Source: Marinicellulosiphila megalodicopiae (lineage in GTDB: Bacteria; Pseudomonadota; Gammaproteobacteria; Pseudomonadales; Natronospirillaceae). From it: a stretch of DNA of 64,000 bases. A program made the translations under genes and the position numbers. The first letter of the stretch is position 1, and every line of letters begins with the position of its first letter. The DNA is taken from assembly GCF_045862395.1 (NCBI RefSeq), contig NZ_AP023087.1, forward strand, positions 2,232,001-2,296,000, given 5' to 3'. Shown in pieces: positions 36,890-46,237 of the stretch. The notes below the pieces were generated by a model. The model was not told the origin of the DNA. It saw only the letters and a program-made list of their open reading frames with translations, and ran no database searches.

Positions 36890-38890
36890 ATAGAGTAGAA
36901 GACAGCCACATCTAAAAAAACATGACAGCCTCCCCTCATCAAACCGTACGTGCGGTTCTCCCGCATACGGCTTTCCGATATCCTTCTTCTCAAGCATGCA
37001 CAACTTTCCAACGCGGTTTTACTGGTGGCTGATACAACCCTAAATAACCGTACAAATACTGCCTTGGAAATTTATGATAACTCGCCCCTCTATTTCTCAC
37101 CTTGTGTCTGTACCTTAGTTGGTGTCGCAGACTTTCTTCCATATAGTATCGGATCTTCTTTATTTTTCGATGACCGTAACCATAATAAAAATAATTGCAC
37201 CAGCCTCTGACTGTTGCATTTAATTGTCTAACCACTTCATTTATCGGTACTGGATTCATCGCTCTTCGAGTGTAAAATTTAATCTTCTCACTTACTTTTT
37301 TCATCGATTTCTGTGACGGCTCAACCATCGGGAATACTTTTCCTGATTGTTTGCTTTTTGCCATTGAAATTTCAAAACCTAGAAAATTAAACTTCTCTTT
37401 TAGCGAATCTACCACTTCAGTTTTGTCTCCATTAAGTTGTAAATCTAATTTACCCAAAACTTGTGTTAACACTTTATATGATGCATCTGTTTCATTTTTA
37501 CAAAGAATCACTAAATCGTCAGCGTATCGGACTATTTTCGCTTTTAATTTAAATGCTAAATTGTGTTTGTCCCATATTCTATCCAATACATCCAGATAGA
37601 TATTGGCCAATAATGGCGAGATAACACCACCTTGAGGTGTGCCTAATTTACTTTTCTTACCACCTGCAATAACCGTTTGTTTTCCGCTCTTTTCTACTTT
37701 GATCACCACCGACTTTAACCATTGATTTAATAACGCTAATACTTTCTTATCAGAAACTCTCAGCGATACTAACTTCATGAGCTTAACGTGCGCGATGGTA
37801 TCAAAGTATTTCGACAGGTCAGCATCAATCACTTGTGTATGTCCCGATCTTAACGATTGAGTAATACTGTTCATGGCTTGATGAGCCGATCGATTAGGAC
37901 GAAATCCGTAACTGTTATTACTGAAGCCCGATTCAAAAATTGGTTCAATGACAATTTTAACAGCCATTTGGGTGATTCGATCTTCAATATTCGGGATACC
38001 CAACGGACGAGTTTCGCCATTACCTTTCGGTATGTCGACACGTTTAATTGGACTGGATTGATAGGAATTAAATTTAAGCTTAGATTGTAAAATATTTAAG
38101 TAACGCCACTTTGATATTTCTCGTTCTATTGTTTCAAATGTCACCCGATCTAAACCAGGTTTGCCATTGTTTTTCTTAACAAGTTCGTAAGCATATTGCA
38201 GGACATCCAAACGATAAACCTTGTCATAGATTGAATAAAAGCAAAATGTGGATTGTTGTTTGGCTTTTTGAAATAGTTTCCTCTGAAGGTCACCGACTCG
38301 TTTTTTCAAACTGGAAGATGTTAATAGCATAATGCAATCATCTGAGCCTTTTCCTCTTTGGTTACATGAATAAAGTAGAGCCACTTCCCTTGGGTGTCGT
38401 TATGTTGTCGCTCACCCTCAAACGGTACTATTAGCCCCTCTGACTTCCAATAAAGCCCGTCATCATTTCGCTCTTCGCTTATAAATGACCGTTGATTCTG
38501 CAAAAATCACCTTATTGGATCTCCCGTCCTGCACAATGTATCTTCCACCACATACCACTCTTATAACCCCGAAGGACTCTTTCGTTCATGCTCATTAAAC
38601 ATGTTTGTGACTGTCTAAAAAAGACAGATTAGAAATCATATTTTTGATTGAAAGATGACAGCTTTCCCCTTCAAATCAGAGAGTCAGCGTCCTTATTTAG
38701 TTAACGAGGCTAAACAGATTCACTTGCGTTGCGGTCTGCGGTTTCGCCTTTGAAAAACTTACAGCATCCAATTACTTGAACACTGCTTTTCAGTGCTACC
38801 TAGGTGAATGAGTAATTCCTAGGACAGGACTTTAACCTGCTAGATATATTGCCGGTAACGGCGTACGATTTGACCCTATTGAATTGTTTT
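36890..38890 (-). mobile_element. Group II intron (5' boundary approximate)
   Basis: Read on the minus strand: about 550 bases of structured RNA region, the reverse-transcriptase gene, then a domain V-like 34-base hairpin (AGCCGTATGCGG...CCGCACGTACGGTT, about 36941-36975), domain VI, and the usual 3' end CTACTCTAT at 36890. I could not fix the 5' end: no clear GTGYG was seen, and 38890 is an estimate. Confidence 0.8.
36990..38330 (-). CDS. ltrA: Group II intron reverse transcriptase/maturase (LtrA-like)
   Basis: About 446 residues. RT blocks: GKPGLDRVTFE, RPLGIPNIEDRITQMAVK, SYGFRPNRSAHQAM, LGTPQGGVISPLLANIYLD, and the catalytic IVRYADDLVILC. The maturase (X) domain follows (VRQLNATVRGWCNYFYYGYG). 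No HNH endonuclease domain is visible at the C-terminus, so insertion would use nicked or replicating DNA. ATG 38330 (MLLTSSSLKKRVGDLQRKL) fits the family start. It promotes splicing and mobility of the surrounding intron. Confidence 0.9.
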   Translation of the reverse strand: MLLTSSSLKKRVGDLQRKLFQKAKQQSTFCFYSIYDKVYRLDVLQYAYELVKKNNGKPGLDRVTFETIEREISKWRYLNILQSKLKFNSYQSSPIKRVDIPKGNGETRPLGIPNIEDRITQMAVKIVIEPIFESGFSNNSYGFRPNRSAHQAMNSITQSLRSGHTQVIDADLSKYFDTIAHVKLMKLVSLRVSDKKVLALLNQWLKSVVIKVEKSGKQTVIAGGKKSKLGTPQGGVISPLLANIYLDVLDRIWDKHNLAFKLKAKIVRYADDLVILCKNETDASYKVLTQVLGKLDLQLNGDKTEVVDSLKEKFNFLGFEISMAKSKQSGKVFPMVEPSQKSMKKVSEKIKFYTRRAMNPVPINEVVRQLNATVRGWCNYFYYGYGHRKIKKIRYYMEESLRHQLRYRHKVRNRGASYHKFPRQYLYGYLGLYQPPVKPRWKVVHA

Positions 38891-39027
38891 TGGTTGAAGA
38901 TTAATTATACTATTTGCGCATTATGACGCATACCTTGGGTGTCCATCTCATCACACATGCTAAAAAAACGACACAATAGTCCTGATTTTGATTATTATGT
39001 AAGTCTAAGTTATTTCGGAGAAAATAA

Positions 39028-39942
39028 ATGAAATACAAAATCCTAATTAGTATATTTTTTATAATTTTGATTGCTTGCAGTGGTTCAGGAAAAAATAAAA
39101 ATTCAAAAGTACTCGGATTATATGCTAATGAAGTATTCGAGTCTCAACGAATGATTGATTTATTGAACTTTGCATTTTCTGGAGATGTTCAATCTTTAGA
39201 AAGCGCAAATTATACGGCTGAAGAAATCAATAAACGAGGAACAAAAGGTTATAACGTTTTAATGTGGTCATTATTTGATGAAGAATTGAAATCATTTGAA
39301 TGGCTGATTAAAAATGGAGCAGATATTACTTTGCCTTGGAAAGATGGAAAAAGCTCATTGATTGCTCGAATGTATAATAAAGATATCAGAGTTTTAAAAA
39401 TTGCATTAGATAATGGATTAGATCCTAATTATCAGGTCAGGGGGAGGCCTATGTTATACCACCTCATTTCATGTGGTTTGCCGCATAAAATAGAATTTTT
39501 TAAGTTACTTTTAGACTATAATCCGGATATAAATTATGTGAGTAATAAAGGCTTTAATTCATTTTTGGATCAAAGTATGACGATAGATTGTATTAAATAC
39601 TCATATTATTTTATCGAAAAACATGAAGAACAATTAATAGGTAACGGCGATATAGAAAAAGCATATATTTACTTTGCAAATTCAATTGCATTCAATGCAT
39701 ATGACAATAGGTATGATATTGACACCGATGAAGAGTTATTGTTATTTGAGTATTTGGAGCGTTTATTGACTAATTATCATGGCGATAGTTATTTAAGTGA
39801 AATACAGAGCAAAATTAAGTATCTAGACATATATTTAATCATAAAAAAAGATTGGAAAGATAATAATGAAAAGTTATCGAAAGATTATTTTTTGAATTTT
39901 GACTATGAAATTAAAAAAAGAGAATACAACTCAGCTAACTAG
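39028..39942 (+). CDS. Ankyrin-repeat lipoprotein
   Basis: 304 residues with a lipoprotein signal (SIFFIILIACSGSG, Cys at about 17). The middle holds ankyrin-like repeats (FEWLIKNGADITLPWKDGKS, LKIALDNGLDPNYQV, FKLLLDYNPDINYV). Such periplasmic ankyrin lipoproteins often bind partner proteins and some act as immunity proteins; neither is shown here. It lies between a group II intron and IS66. The stop is six bases before the IS66 end, so the original C-terminus may be altered. Confidence 0.75.
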   Translation: MKYKILISIFFIILIACSGSGKNKNSKVLGLYANEVFESQRMIDLLNFAFSGDVQSLESANYTAEEINKRGTKGYNVLMWSLFDEELKSFEWLIKNGADITLPWKDGKSSLIARMYNKDIRVLKIALDNGLDPNYQVRGRPMLYHLISCGLPHKIEFFKLLLDYNPDINYVSNKGFNSFLDQSMTIDCIKYSYYFIEKHEEQLIGNGDIEKAYIYFANSIAFNAYDNRYDIDTDEELLLFEYLERLLTNYHGDSYLSEIQSKIKYLDIYLIIKKDWKDNNEKLSKDYFLNFDYEIKKREYNSAN

Positions 39943-40029
39943 TGCCCAGTAAGCGCCGAACGAACCACATTCTAGAAAATCATCCATTCACAGTTTAATC
40001 TAGCCTCTTTTTAAAAAGAGGCATCAAAC

Positions 40030-40347
40030 ATGAGCACTAAAAAATATAACTGGGATGAAATTATCTCGAATTTCCAGCAAAGCAAATTAAGCCAAGCCGA
40101 GTTTTGTCGACAAAATAAGTTAAATGCAAAATATCTCAACCTCCAGCTAAGTAAACGAAATTTTACGAAATCCAAAAACACTCAATCTGACACCGCTCAT
40201 AAAAAGTCAGTATTTGTTAAAGTCATTCAGTCTGATTCTCAAATAACCACAGCTGCATCGATCACTATCGAATTGAATCACATCAAAATTAAAATCCAGC
40301 AGAACGATCCAAATTGGTTGGCTGATTTTTGTAAGGCGATGGTTTAA
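40030..40347 (+). CDS. tnpA: IS66 accessory protein TnpA
   Basis: 105 residues with a helix-turn-helix-like N-terminus (WDEIISNFQQSKLSQAEFCR) typical of IS66 Orf1. Its stop overlaps the tnpB start by one base. Needed with TnpB and TnpC for transposition; here stranded. Confidence 0.85.
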   Translation: MSTKKYNWDEIISNFQQSKLSQAEFCRQNKLNAKYLNLQLSKRNFTKSKNTQSDTAHKKSVFVKVIQSDSQITTAASITIELNHIKIKIQQNDPNWLADFCKAMV

Positions 40348-40700
40348 TGAAGTCTCATTTCGATTTTGAACACATCTATTTACATCGTGATCCGGTTGAT
40401 TTTCGAAAAGCCATCAACGGGTTATCGATGATAGTCACTGATGAACTCGAACAATCTTGCTTTCAAAATGCACTGTTCATTTTTTGTAATAAACATCGTG
40501 ACAGGCTTAAAATTCTGTATTGGGATCAAACTGGTTTTTGTCTTTGGCATAAACGTTTAGAAGAAGATAAATTCAAATGGCCAAAAAAACATAGCCAAAA
40601 TTGCATTGAATTTACAACTGAACAACTAGATTGGTTATTGCGTGGTTTAGATGTATCTAAGCTCATTCCACATTCGAATAAAATTTATGATGATTTTTAG
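40347..40700 (+). CDS. tnpB: IS66 accessory protein TnpB
   Basis: 117 residues of the IS66 Orf2 family: DPVDFRKAINGLSMIV, FIFCNKHRDRLKILYWDQTG, FCLWHKRLEEDKFKWP, QLDWLLRGLD. Intact, but its transposase partner is truncated. Confidence 0.92.
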   Translation: MKSHFDFEHIYLHRDPVDFRKAINGLSMIVTDELEQSCFQNALFIFCNKHRDRLKILYWDQTGFCLWHKRLEEDKFKWPKKHSQNCIEFTTEQLDWLLRGLDVSKLIPHSNKIYDDF

Positions 40701-40723
40701 AAATGAATCATTAAAATTAACTG

Positions 40724-40813
40724 CATGAAAATGATGCCCGATTTAGAAATAGAAAATAAAAAGCTTAAGGAAGATATTTCTGAAAAAGATCACCAATCAA
40801 GACACACTGAATA
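40724..40813 (+). pseudogene. IS66 TnpC transposase, N-terminal stub
   Basis: An ATG frame of 29 residues (MKMMPDLEIENKKLKEDIS...) matches the coiled N-terminus of IS66 transposases and then breaks off. The remaining about 480 residues are absent. The DDE core is lost. Confidence 0.6.
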
Positions 40814-40905
40814 AGTAACAAAACATCACAAAACTAAAATAGAGCACAAATCTAAGGGTTAGAGCTGTTGACCAACTTTTGACCAATTCGTTTTTACTAA
40901 AAGGT

Positions 40906-41445
40906 TCACAAACCCGTACGATATTGTTCAGATCGTTTATCGCCACTTGTATCAACAGGCGACACACTTCCACCAAGCTGCTGTTCAATTTGAGCGATAA
41001 ATCGTGCATCACCCAACGCCTAAGACTTATTCGTTGCATCGCGAATTTGCTGTAACGGCAGCGCTTCAATCTCATCATCAAACAACGAACGATACCGAAA
41101 TTTACGTGCTTGATCATCTTTTCCTAAATTCAAATAACAATCGTGAGGCGTTAATAATTGTATGTCTTTGTCTAACGCATTCCCCTAACTTGACCAAGGG
41201 TAACTCGCTGGATGATCCACCATCTTTGCACGCACAGGATTCATTTCAATATTACGACATAGTTGTAAAAAATAATTGTCTGAGCCCACCAAAGTAGAGC
41301 GATATCGTCCCTCCCAAAGGTTGATAATGTTCATTAACGTAACGTACATAAAATCGACCAAGAGACTGCATGACTTGACTGGACTGATACTATTTTCAGT
41401 TTTGGGTGTCATCAACAAATGTACATGATTCGTCATCAACACAAA
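40906..41445 (-). pseudogene. REP-associated tyrosine transposase (RAYT, Y1/IS200-like), decayed
   Basis: Read on the minus strand the order is that of a RAYT: VLMTNHVHLL-type catalytic HxH (MLMTNHVHLLMTP), a frameshifted GRFYVRYVNEHYQ block, LWEGRYRSTLVGSDNYFLQL, RNIEMNPVRAKMVDHPASYP, LLTPHDCYLNLG, FRYRSLFDDEI, and IRDATNKS-stop-ALGDARFIAQIEQQLGG. There are two in-frame stops (41185-41187 and 41020-41022, the second where Trp is usual), frameshifts, and no N-terminus. It is a relic of the type of enzyme that mobilises REP palindromes. Confidence 0.85.
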
Positions 41446-41883
41446 CGCATTTCAATCAAACTTAAACCTCAGGCTAAATTACATTGGGGTTGGAGAGGCC
41501 TTGCTTTTAGCTCAAGTGGTTTACTTGCAGGAATCTGTTGCATGGGTGGCCCATCTTTGGTTTTATGGGCGATGGCGCACGATTGGTCTACACAAAAAAT
41601 ACGTGGATTTCTATTTGCTGCATTTACAATTTCGTTGCCCATACAAATTTTAATCATGGCGTTTACTTTTGAATCAAGCATAGTGCAATCTATATTAATG
41701 GGTGTCATGCTGACTCCCGCCATTTATATTGGTGCCAAAATTGGATTGCCATTGGGTAACACTCTGAGTAAATCCTTGATGCGCAAAATTTTACTTTTTA
41801 TTTTATTAGGGATTGGGTTAAGCTCCAGTTTGCCTTTTGTTTATCAGTTTTTAATATTTAAAGGATCCAAATGCAGTATTTAA
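41419..41883 (+). pseudogene. TauE/SafE-family permease, C-terminal half only
   Basis: A 154-residue frame whose body (WGWRGLAFSSSGLLAGICCM, GGPSLVLWAMAHDW, ILLFILLGIGLSSSLPFVY) is the second half of a sulfite-exporter (DUF81) permease. The first half is replaced by the RAYT relic, and the first about 10 residues come from that junction. A complete TauE-family gene is present at 52219. Probably non-functional. Confidence 0.75.
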
Positions 41884-42416
41884 ATAAAACAGGCGTCTAT
41901 TTTCTAATGTTTATTCCAGCGATTATAATCGCGGGGTTATACGGCAGTGTGCACGATCAAATCAGCTTTTCTTTTTCAACTGAATATTTCACCCATTTTA
42001 AATTCATTCAATTTAATACACCCTGGGCTCAAGATTTTCCAAGATTAGGTGCGGCAGTGGTGGGAGCAAAAGCCACATGGTGGATGGGTGTCTTAGTGTT
42101 TATCGTGTTAGGTTTATTTGGTTTTTTGTTTGATAGTCCTAAAATTATGGCCATTGAATTGTTCAAGTCATTTTTAGTTGTGGTGTTAGTTGGTTTAATC
42201 ACTGGCTGTCTAGGTTTGATTTATGGTTATATCGTGGTTAATGATCAATCTATAGAACAATATCAGAGTTGGATATGGTCTGATGTGACCCACCCCGTGC
42301 AATTTGTGCGAGTCGGGTTTATGCATAACGCTAGTTATCTAGGTGGGTTAACAGGTTTGTTATCTGCCATTGTGTATTTATTATTCGCTCATAAACGCTA
42401 TACAGGACTTAAATGA
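41871..42416 (+). CDS. Hypothetical inner-membrane protein
   Basis: 181 residues, about four membrane segments (VYFLMFIPAIIIAGLYGSV, MGVLVFIVLGLFGFLF, SFLVVVLVGLITGCLGLIYG, YLGGLTGLLSAIVYLLFA) and a soluble stretch with two His (DVTHPVQFVRVGFMHNASYL). Family known only as uncharacterised. It overlaps the TauE remnant and the next gene by four bases, so it starts an operon with the DUF5071 and sirtuin genes. Confidence 0.75.
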   Translation: MQYLNKTGVYFLMFIPAIIIAGLYGSVHDQISFSFSTEYFTHFKFIQFNTPWAQDFPRLGAAVVGAKATWWMGVLVFIVLGLFGFLFDSPKIMAIELFKSFLVVVLVGLITGCLGLIYGYIVVNDQSIEQYQSWIWSDVTHPVQFVRVGFMHNASYLGGLTGLLSAIVYLLFAHKRYTGLK

Positions 42417-42802
42417 TGAACATTATTCCGAAAAACAAATCAGACATTGAAGCGGTATCCAATTTAGATAACTTATCAAATAAAGAGCTAGAGCCTTATT
42501 TAGTAGAGTTATTAACTTGGGTTCAAGATATTAATTGGCCCGTGGCAGGTTATATTGCACCCAGGCTTTCTCAAGCAGGCATTGAAATAATAGAGCCCAT
42601 AAAACAAATTTTAAAGTCAGATGATGCCACTTGGAAATACTGGATAATTTCTCAAATTTTGCCATTTTCAAATAAACAGGTTCAGGACAGCATGAAGTCT
42701 ATGTTAATTGAAATCATCAATAACCCGACTGCATCGGATCATCACGACGAAGTGGATTTAGTTGCCAAAGAATTAATAGAGAGTATGCAAAATGAAACCT
42801 GA
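42413..42802 (+). CDS. DUF5071 protein
   Basis: 129 residues. The N-terminus NIIPKNKSDIEAVSNL and the core ELLTWVQDINWPVAGYIAPRL match the DUF5071 family, a small helical HEAT-like domain of unknown function. Its ATGA start overlaps the previous stop and its end overlaps the sirtuin gene, so all three are coupled. Confidence 0.8.
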   Translation: MMNIIPKNKSDIEAVSNLDNLSNKELEPYLVELLTWVQDINWPVAGYIAPRLSQAGIEIIEPIKQILKSDDATWKYWIISQILPFSNKQVQDSMKSMLIEIINNPTASDHHDEVDLVAKELIESMQNET

Positions 42803-43496
42803 GATTAATCCAAAAAAAATTGTGGTATTTACCGGTGCAGGCATCAGCGCCGAAAGTGGATTGCAAACCTTTCGTGATTCAAACGGATTGTGGAATGATT
42901 TTAAAGTAGAAGATGTAGCAACAATTGAAGGTTGGAAACAAGATCCCAAACAGGTACTTCAGTTTTATAATGACAGAAGAAAACAAGCGTTTGAAGTTGA
43001 ACCCAATGCCGCACACGAAGCCGTAGCAAAATTAGAAACGCAATATGAAGTGGTGATCATCACTCAAAATGTCGATGACTTGCACGAACGCGCAGGCTCA
43101 ACCAATGTGATTCATGTACATGGCCAACTAAAATACGCCAGAAGCAGCTCAAATGAAGCATTGACGTATTTATACGATGAAGGTAAACCCATACAACTTG
43201 GGGATTTATGCGAGCAGGGCAGTCAGCTAAGACCCCACATTGTTTGGTTTGGTGAAAACATTCAAAACTATGAAGTCGCTAGAAAACACTTAGTTACCGC
43301 CGCCAAAGTATTAGTAATTGGTACGTCTTTGAGTGTTTATCCTGCGGCCAATATTTTAAAAAAAGCACGGTTTAATGCTGAGAAAGTCATCATCACGCAA
43401 CAGCTCGATAAAAAACCCGGCGGTTATAAATTAATTAAAGGAAATGCGACTGAGCTGGTGCCCATTTTGGTTTCTGATTGGTTAAGAGCATCATGA
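42792..43496 (+). CDS. Sir2-family NAD-dependent deacylase without zinc cysteines
   Basis: 234 residues. Sir2 motifs: GAGISAESGLQTFRD (NAD loop), TQNVDDLHERAG, catalytic HVHG, WFGE, and GTSLSVYPAA. YNDRR contains the Tyr and Arg (YxxR) typical of desuccinylase-type sirtuins. Unlike CobB, the region after HGQL has no four Cys for zinc (KYARSSSNEALTYLYDEG); only one Cys is present. It should remove acyl groups from lysine using NAD, cytosolic. Translationally coupled to DUF5071 upstream and a small membrane protein downstream. Confidence 0.88.
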   Translation: MKPEINPKKIVVFTGAGISAESGLQTFRDSNGLWNDFKVEDVATIEGWKQDPKQVLQFYNDRRKQAFEVEPNAAHEAVAKLETQYEVVIITQNVDDLHERAGSTNVIHVHGQLKYARSSSNEALTYLYDEGKPIQLGDLCEQGSQLRPHIVWFGENIQNYEVARKHLVTAAKVLVIGTSLSVYPAANILKKARFNAEKVIITQQLDKKPGGYKLIKGNATELVPILVSDWLRAS

Positions 43497-43873
43497 TTAT
43501 TTTATGGGTTGTACTTTTTTTGACCAGTACTTGGTTTTTAACATGCCTATGTTTATACAGAATTAAACACGGTGATGAGTATCAAATTCAAGCAAACGTA
43601 ACTTTTAAAATGGTGCAGATAACGTTGTCAAATAGAGAACTTTTTGAAAAAATACTGAGAAATAAAGCAATAAATATTGAAGGGTATGATCAAGTTTTTG
43701 TGTCTAATCAAACCTATAAAAAACTATACCCTAAAGTATTAAGTGAAATGAGAACCCGCAATCAAACAATACAAGTAACATTGAATGTCACGCCACTTTT
43801 ATTTGGTGGAAATTCAATCGCTAACATTCAGGACATCACGATGCTTGATGCATCGCCCAAGATTATTAAATAA
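43493..43873 (+). CDS. Hypothetical single-pass membrane protein
   Basis: About 126 residues. One N-terminal membrane segment (IILWVVLFLTSTWFLTCLCL) followed by a soluble beta-rich domain (YQIQANVTFKMVQITLSNRE). ATG 43493 overlaps the sirtuin stop (ATGA). Family not recognised. Confidence 0.65.
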   Translation: MIILWVVLFLTSTWFLTCLCLYRIKHGDEYQIQANVTFKMVQITLSNRELFEKILRNKAINIEGYDQVFVSNQTYKKLYPKVLSEMRTRNQTIQVTLNVTPLLFGGNSIANIQDITMLDASPKIIK

Positions 43874-43923
43874 ATGGTTAAAGTTACATTTGGAAGTCAG
43901 CTTACCTAAACTGTGATTTGGTA

Positions 43924-46194
43924 ATGTTCGATTTAAATCATTTTCGAACGCGGTATGTTATAAATTACCAATCTACTAAATTTTGTGCCTTGAGTATTGC
44001 CATTATGTCTTTTTTCTCCAATTTGAGTGTCGCTCAATCTATCACCTACCCAAATCTTGCTGACGGCAATATCACTTCAAATAATTACGAAATTGTCAAA
44101 ATCATTGACGGAAAAGTGAGAGGCGTCATGTACGAGCCTAAATCACAACAATTATTTATAAATGCAGACAGCCACGTTTGGCGAATAGACAATCACGGAC
44201 AGGTGATCGACACTTTTGAGAGTCATACACATTGGTACAGCTCGGGTTATTATTTTTCTAAGAATTACTATAATGATTGGGTATTAACGGGTGAGCGACA
44301 GGACAAAAAATACAATGAGCATATCGACGCAAGTCAATTCAAAGATAAGCAATTATTTCAACTCTTGGATCAAGCCGATATTGTAGAATTTGATTTTTCT
44401 AGTGATAGTGCGTTTGCTTATTTAATAACTGGCAAAAAAAGTACAATCATTGAAATTCCTCACAAACGAAAAGCAGTCAATCGATCTGGAGATGACGAGC
44501 GTTATAAAGACATGGCTTGGAGTCAAAGCAGTATGACGGGGTATACAAAAAAATACCAAGACCGGTTTACACCTGTAAATCCCGATTGGGTCGGGGCTGC
44601 ATATGCAGAAGATGTGGATGCGCCTCTAACGGTGAGCGGATTTAAAAAACGAAAATACTATCTTGAAGAAGGATTAGGTGGGCAAATAATGGCACCTATT
44701 ATTTTTCCATTTTTTGGTGGGTCTTGGAATAATCTTCCAGATCGATATTGGTTTGGTGACGCCCTTGTGGATTTTAAAATCAACGATGAAACATTATTTT
44801 TTCGTGTGTTTGCTGACAAACAATCAAAGGATCAAAGTGGTAAACGCTTGGTTAATTTTTATAATTTTGTTGTTTATGATTTTCCAAATCAACCTGATGT
44901 TAAACTATTAAAATATAAATATTTACCCTATCGATATTCAGGTACGCCAGATAATTTAAATCATTATTACGAAAAAAACGTGGGTTTTTACCTTGTTCGT
45001 AAAAAAAGCCTTTCCAGCCCCAATCAAAAATATCCTCAACCTTGGTTTATTCACACAGAAGGGTTAGAAACCCAAGAGGAAGTTTGGGGCCATGTAAGCT
45101 TTGTTGATCCAAAAATAAATGCTCAATTTTATCAAATAGGACAGCGTGACATGCATGAATATGTTGTCACCAATAACGCAGCAGCGGCACCTCAGCCTTT
45201 TTATTATTTACCAAAGCAAATAAGTGTTAATGTCAAAACTAAGCACTACCGCTGTGTATTTCAACTTACATCAATCAAACAAGACACCCATTGGTTTCAT
45301 AACCCTGAGGACTATACGGATTTAATTTTTGAGATTGTGTTTGATCAAGACGAATTAGCCGCTATTGTTAAATCGTTAACTAAAAAACAATCCAATAAAA
45401 AAACAAAAACGCCAATAAATATTAATGTGGTGTTTGAGCAGGTAACAGACATAAGTGCCTCGTTAAAAGTATTACTTGAATTTAAAGGCAAGACTGTTGA
45501 GTTAACTCAATATTCTATAACTACACATTTACCCGATACCCCAAGAATTAAACGCGCAAAATTAAAAGCATTAAATGAGGCCGTAACTTACGGTCATGCT
45601 AATTTAGAAACATTAATGAGCAGTATTCACGACTTAACCAAAACCGATGAATATGAAAAAGAATACGCTGCGTATGCCACACAATATATTGCAATTCAAA
45701 TTAATAACCATGCACTTTCTAGAGAGTTTGAATCCATACTCGCGTTATTTCAGCTCTACGTAGACGATTTGTTGCCATTATTAAATAAACAAACGGCACA
45801 AGACAGTACGTTATATAATCACTCAGTGATTGCTAGTCAGTCTTTAGTAGCAGCCATGGAGCAAAAACAACCCGCAACTATTGATTGTGTGTTTGATAAA
45901 ATGTTTGAAAAAAACTTTGATGTCACCACCTTTGAAAATGGTGTGTTGGTTTACAATATTGCCTGTTATTACGCCTTAGTTGAAAACAAACCGGCTTTAC
46001 TTGTGGCCGCTAAACGCTCCCGACAGTTAGGTCATTTAGCAGAACAATTTCTCGATGACAGTGACTTTGCGTTATTTTTAGAAGATGAAGCATTTTTAAA
46101 TACGATTAATGCGCAATATGAACCAGCTGTTGATCCACATAAAAATAAGAATTACACGATTGATGAAAATAAAAACGAAAAAAATGACTTATAA
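43924..46194 (+). CDS. Large exported protein with TPR-like C-terminus, unknown function
   Basis: 756 residues. An N-terminal hydrophobic stretch (FCALSIAIMSFFSNLSVAQS) looks like a signal peptide after a long n-region, so the mature protein is probably periplasmic or on the surface. The first about 450 residues are beta-rich (QQLFINADSHVWRIDNHGQV), propeller-like; the last about 200 are helical and end with a TPR-type block (LVYNIACYYALVENKPAL, DSDFALFLEDEAFLNTI). No family name. A V-M-F start two codons earlier is possible. A stem-loop overlaps its stop. Confidence 0.65.
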   Translation: MFDLNHFRTRYVINYQSTKFCALSIAIMSFFSNLSVAQSITYPNLADGNITSNNYEIVKIIDGKVRGVMYEPKSQQLFINADSHVWRIDNHGQVIDTFESHTHWYSSGYYFSKNYYNDWVLTGERQDKKYNEHIDASQFKDKQLFQLLDQADIVEFDFSSDSAFAYLITGKKSTIIEIPHKRKAVNRSGDDERYKDMAWSQSSMTGYTKKYQDRFTPVNPDWVGAAYAEDVDAPLTVSGFKKRKYYLEEGLGGQIMAPIIFPFFGGSWNNLPDRYWFGDALVDFKINDETLFFRVFADKQSKDQSGKRLVNFYNFVVYDFPNQPDVKLLKYKYLPYRYSGTPDNLNHYYEKNVGFYLVRKKSLSSPNQKYPQPWFIHTEGLETQEEVWGHVSFVDPKINAQFYQIGQRDMHEYVVTNNAAAAPQPFYYLPKQISVNVKTKHYRCVFQLTSIKQDTHWFHNPEDYTDLIFEIVFDQDELAAIVKSLTKKQSNKKTKTPININVVFEQVTDISASLKVLLEFKGKTVELTQYSITTHLPDTPRIKRAKLKALNEAVTYGHANLETLMSSIHDLTKTDEYEKEYAAYATQYIAIQINNHALSREFESILALFQLYVDDLLPLLNKQTAQDSTLYNHSVIASQSLVAAMEQKQPATIDCVFDKMFEKNFDVTTFENGVLVYNIACYYALVENKPALLVAAKRSRQLGHLAEQFLDDSDFALFLEDEAFLNTINAQYEPAVDPHKNKNYTIDENKNEKNDL

Positions 46195-46209
46195 ATAATA
46201 AGTCATTTT
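46181..46209 (+). terminator. Bidirectional stem-loop between convergent genes
   Basis: AAAATGACTTAT and ATAAGTCATTTT pair perfectly around five bases. It includes the stop of the exported protein gene and precedes the end of the convergent gene at 46238. Confidence 0.6.
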
Positions 46210-46237
46210 GGTTTGACGCAATCTTTTTATAGTTGCA

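Larger units (their letters stand above)
39949..40813 (+). mobile_element. Truncated IS66-family element
   Basis: The left end starts GTAAGCGCCGAACGAACCAC, matching the conserved IS66 terminus. It carries tnpA, tnpB and only the first codons of tnpC. The right end is missing, so the element cannot move and no target duplication can be read. Confidence 0.85.
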
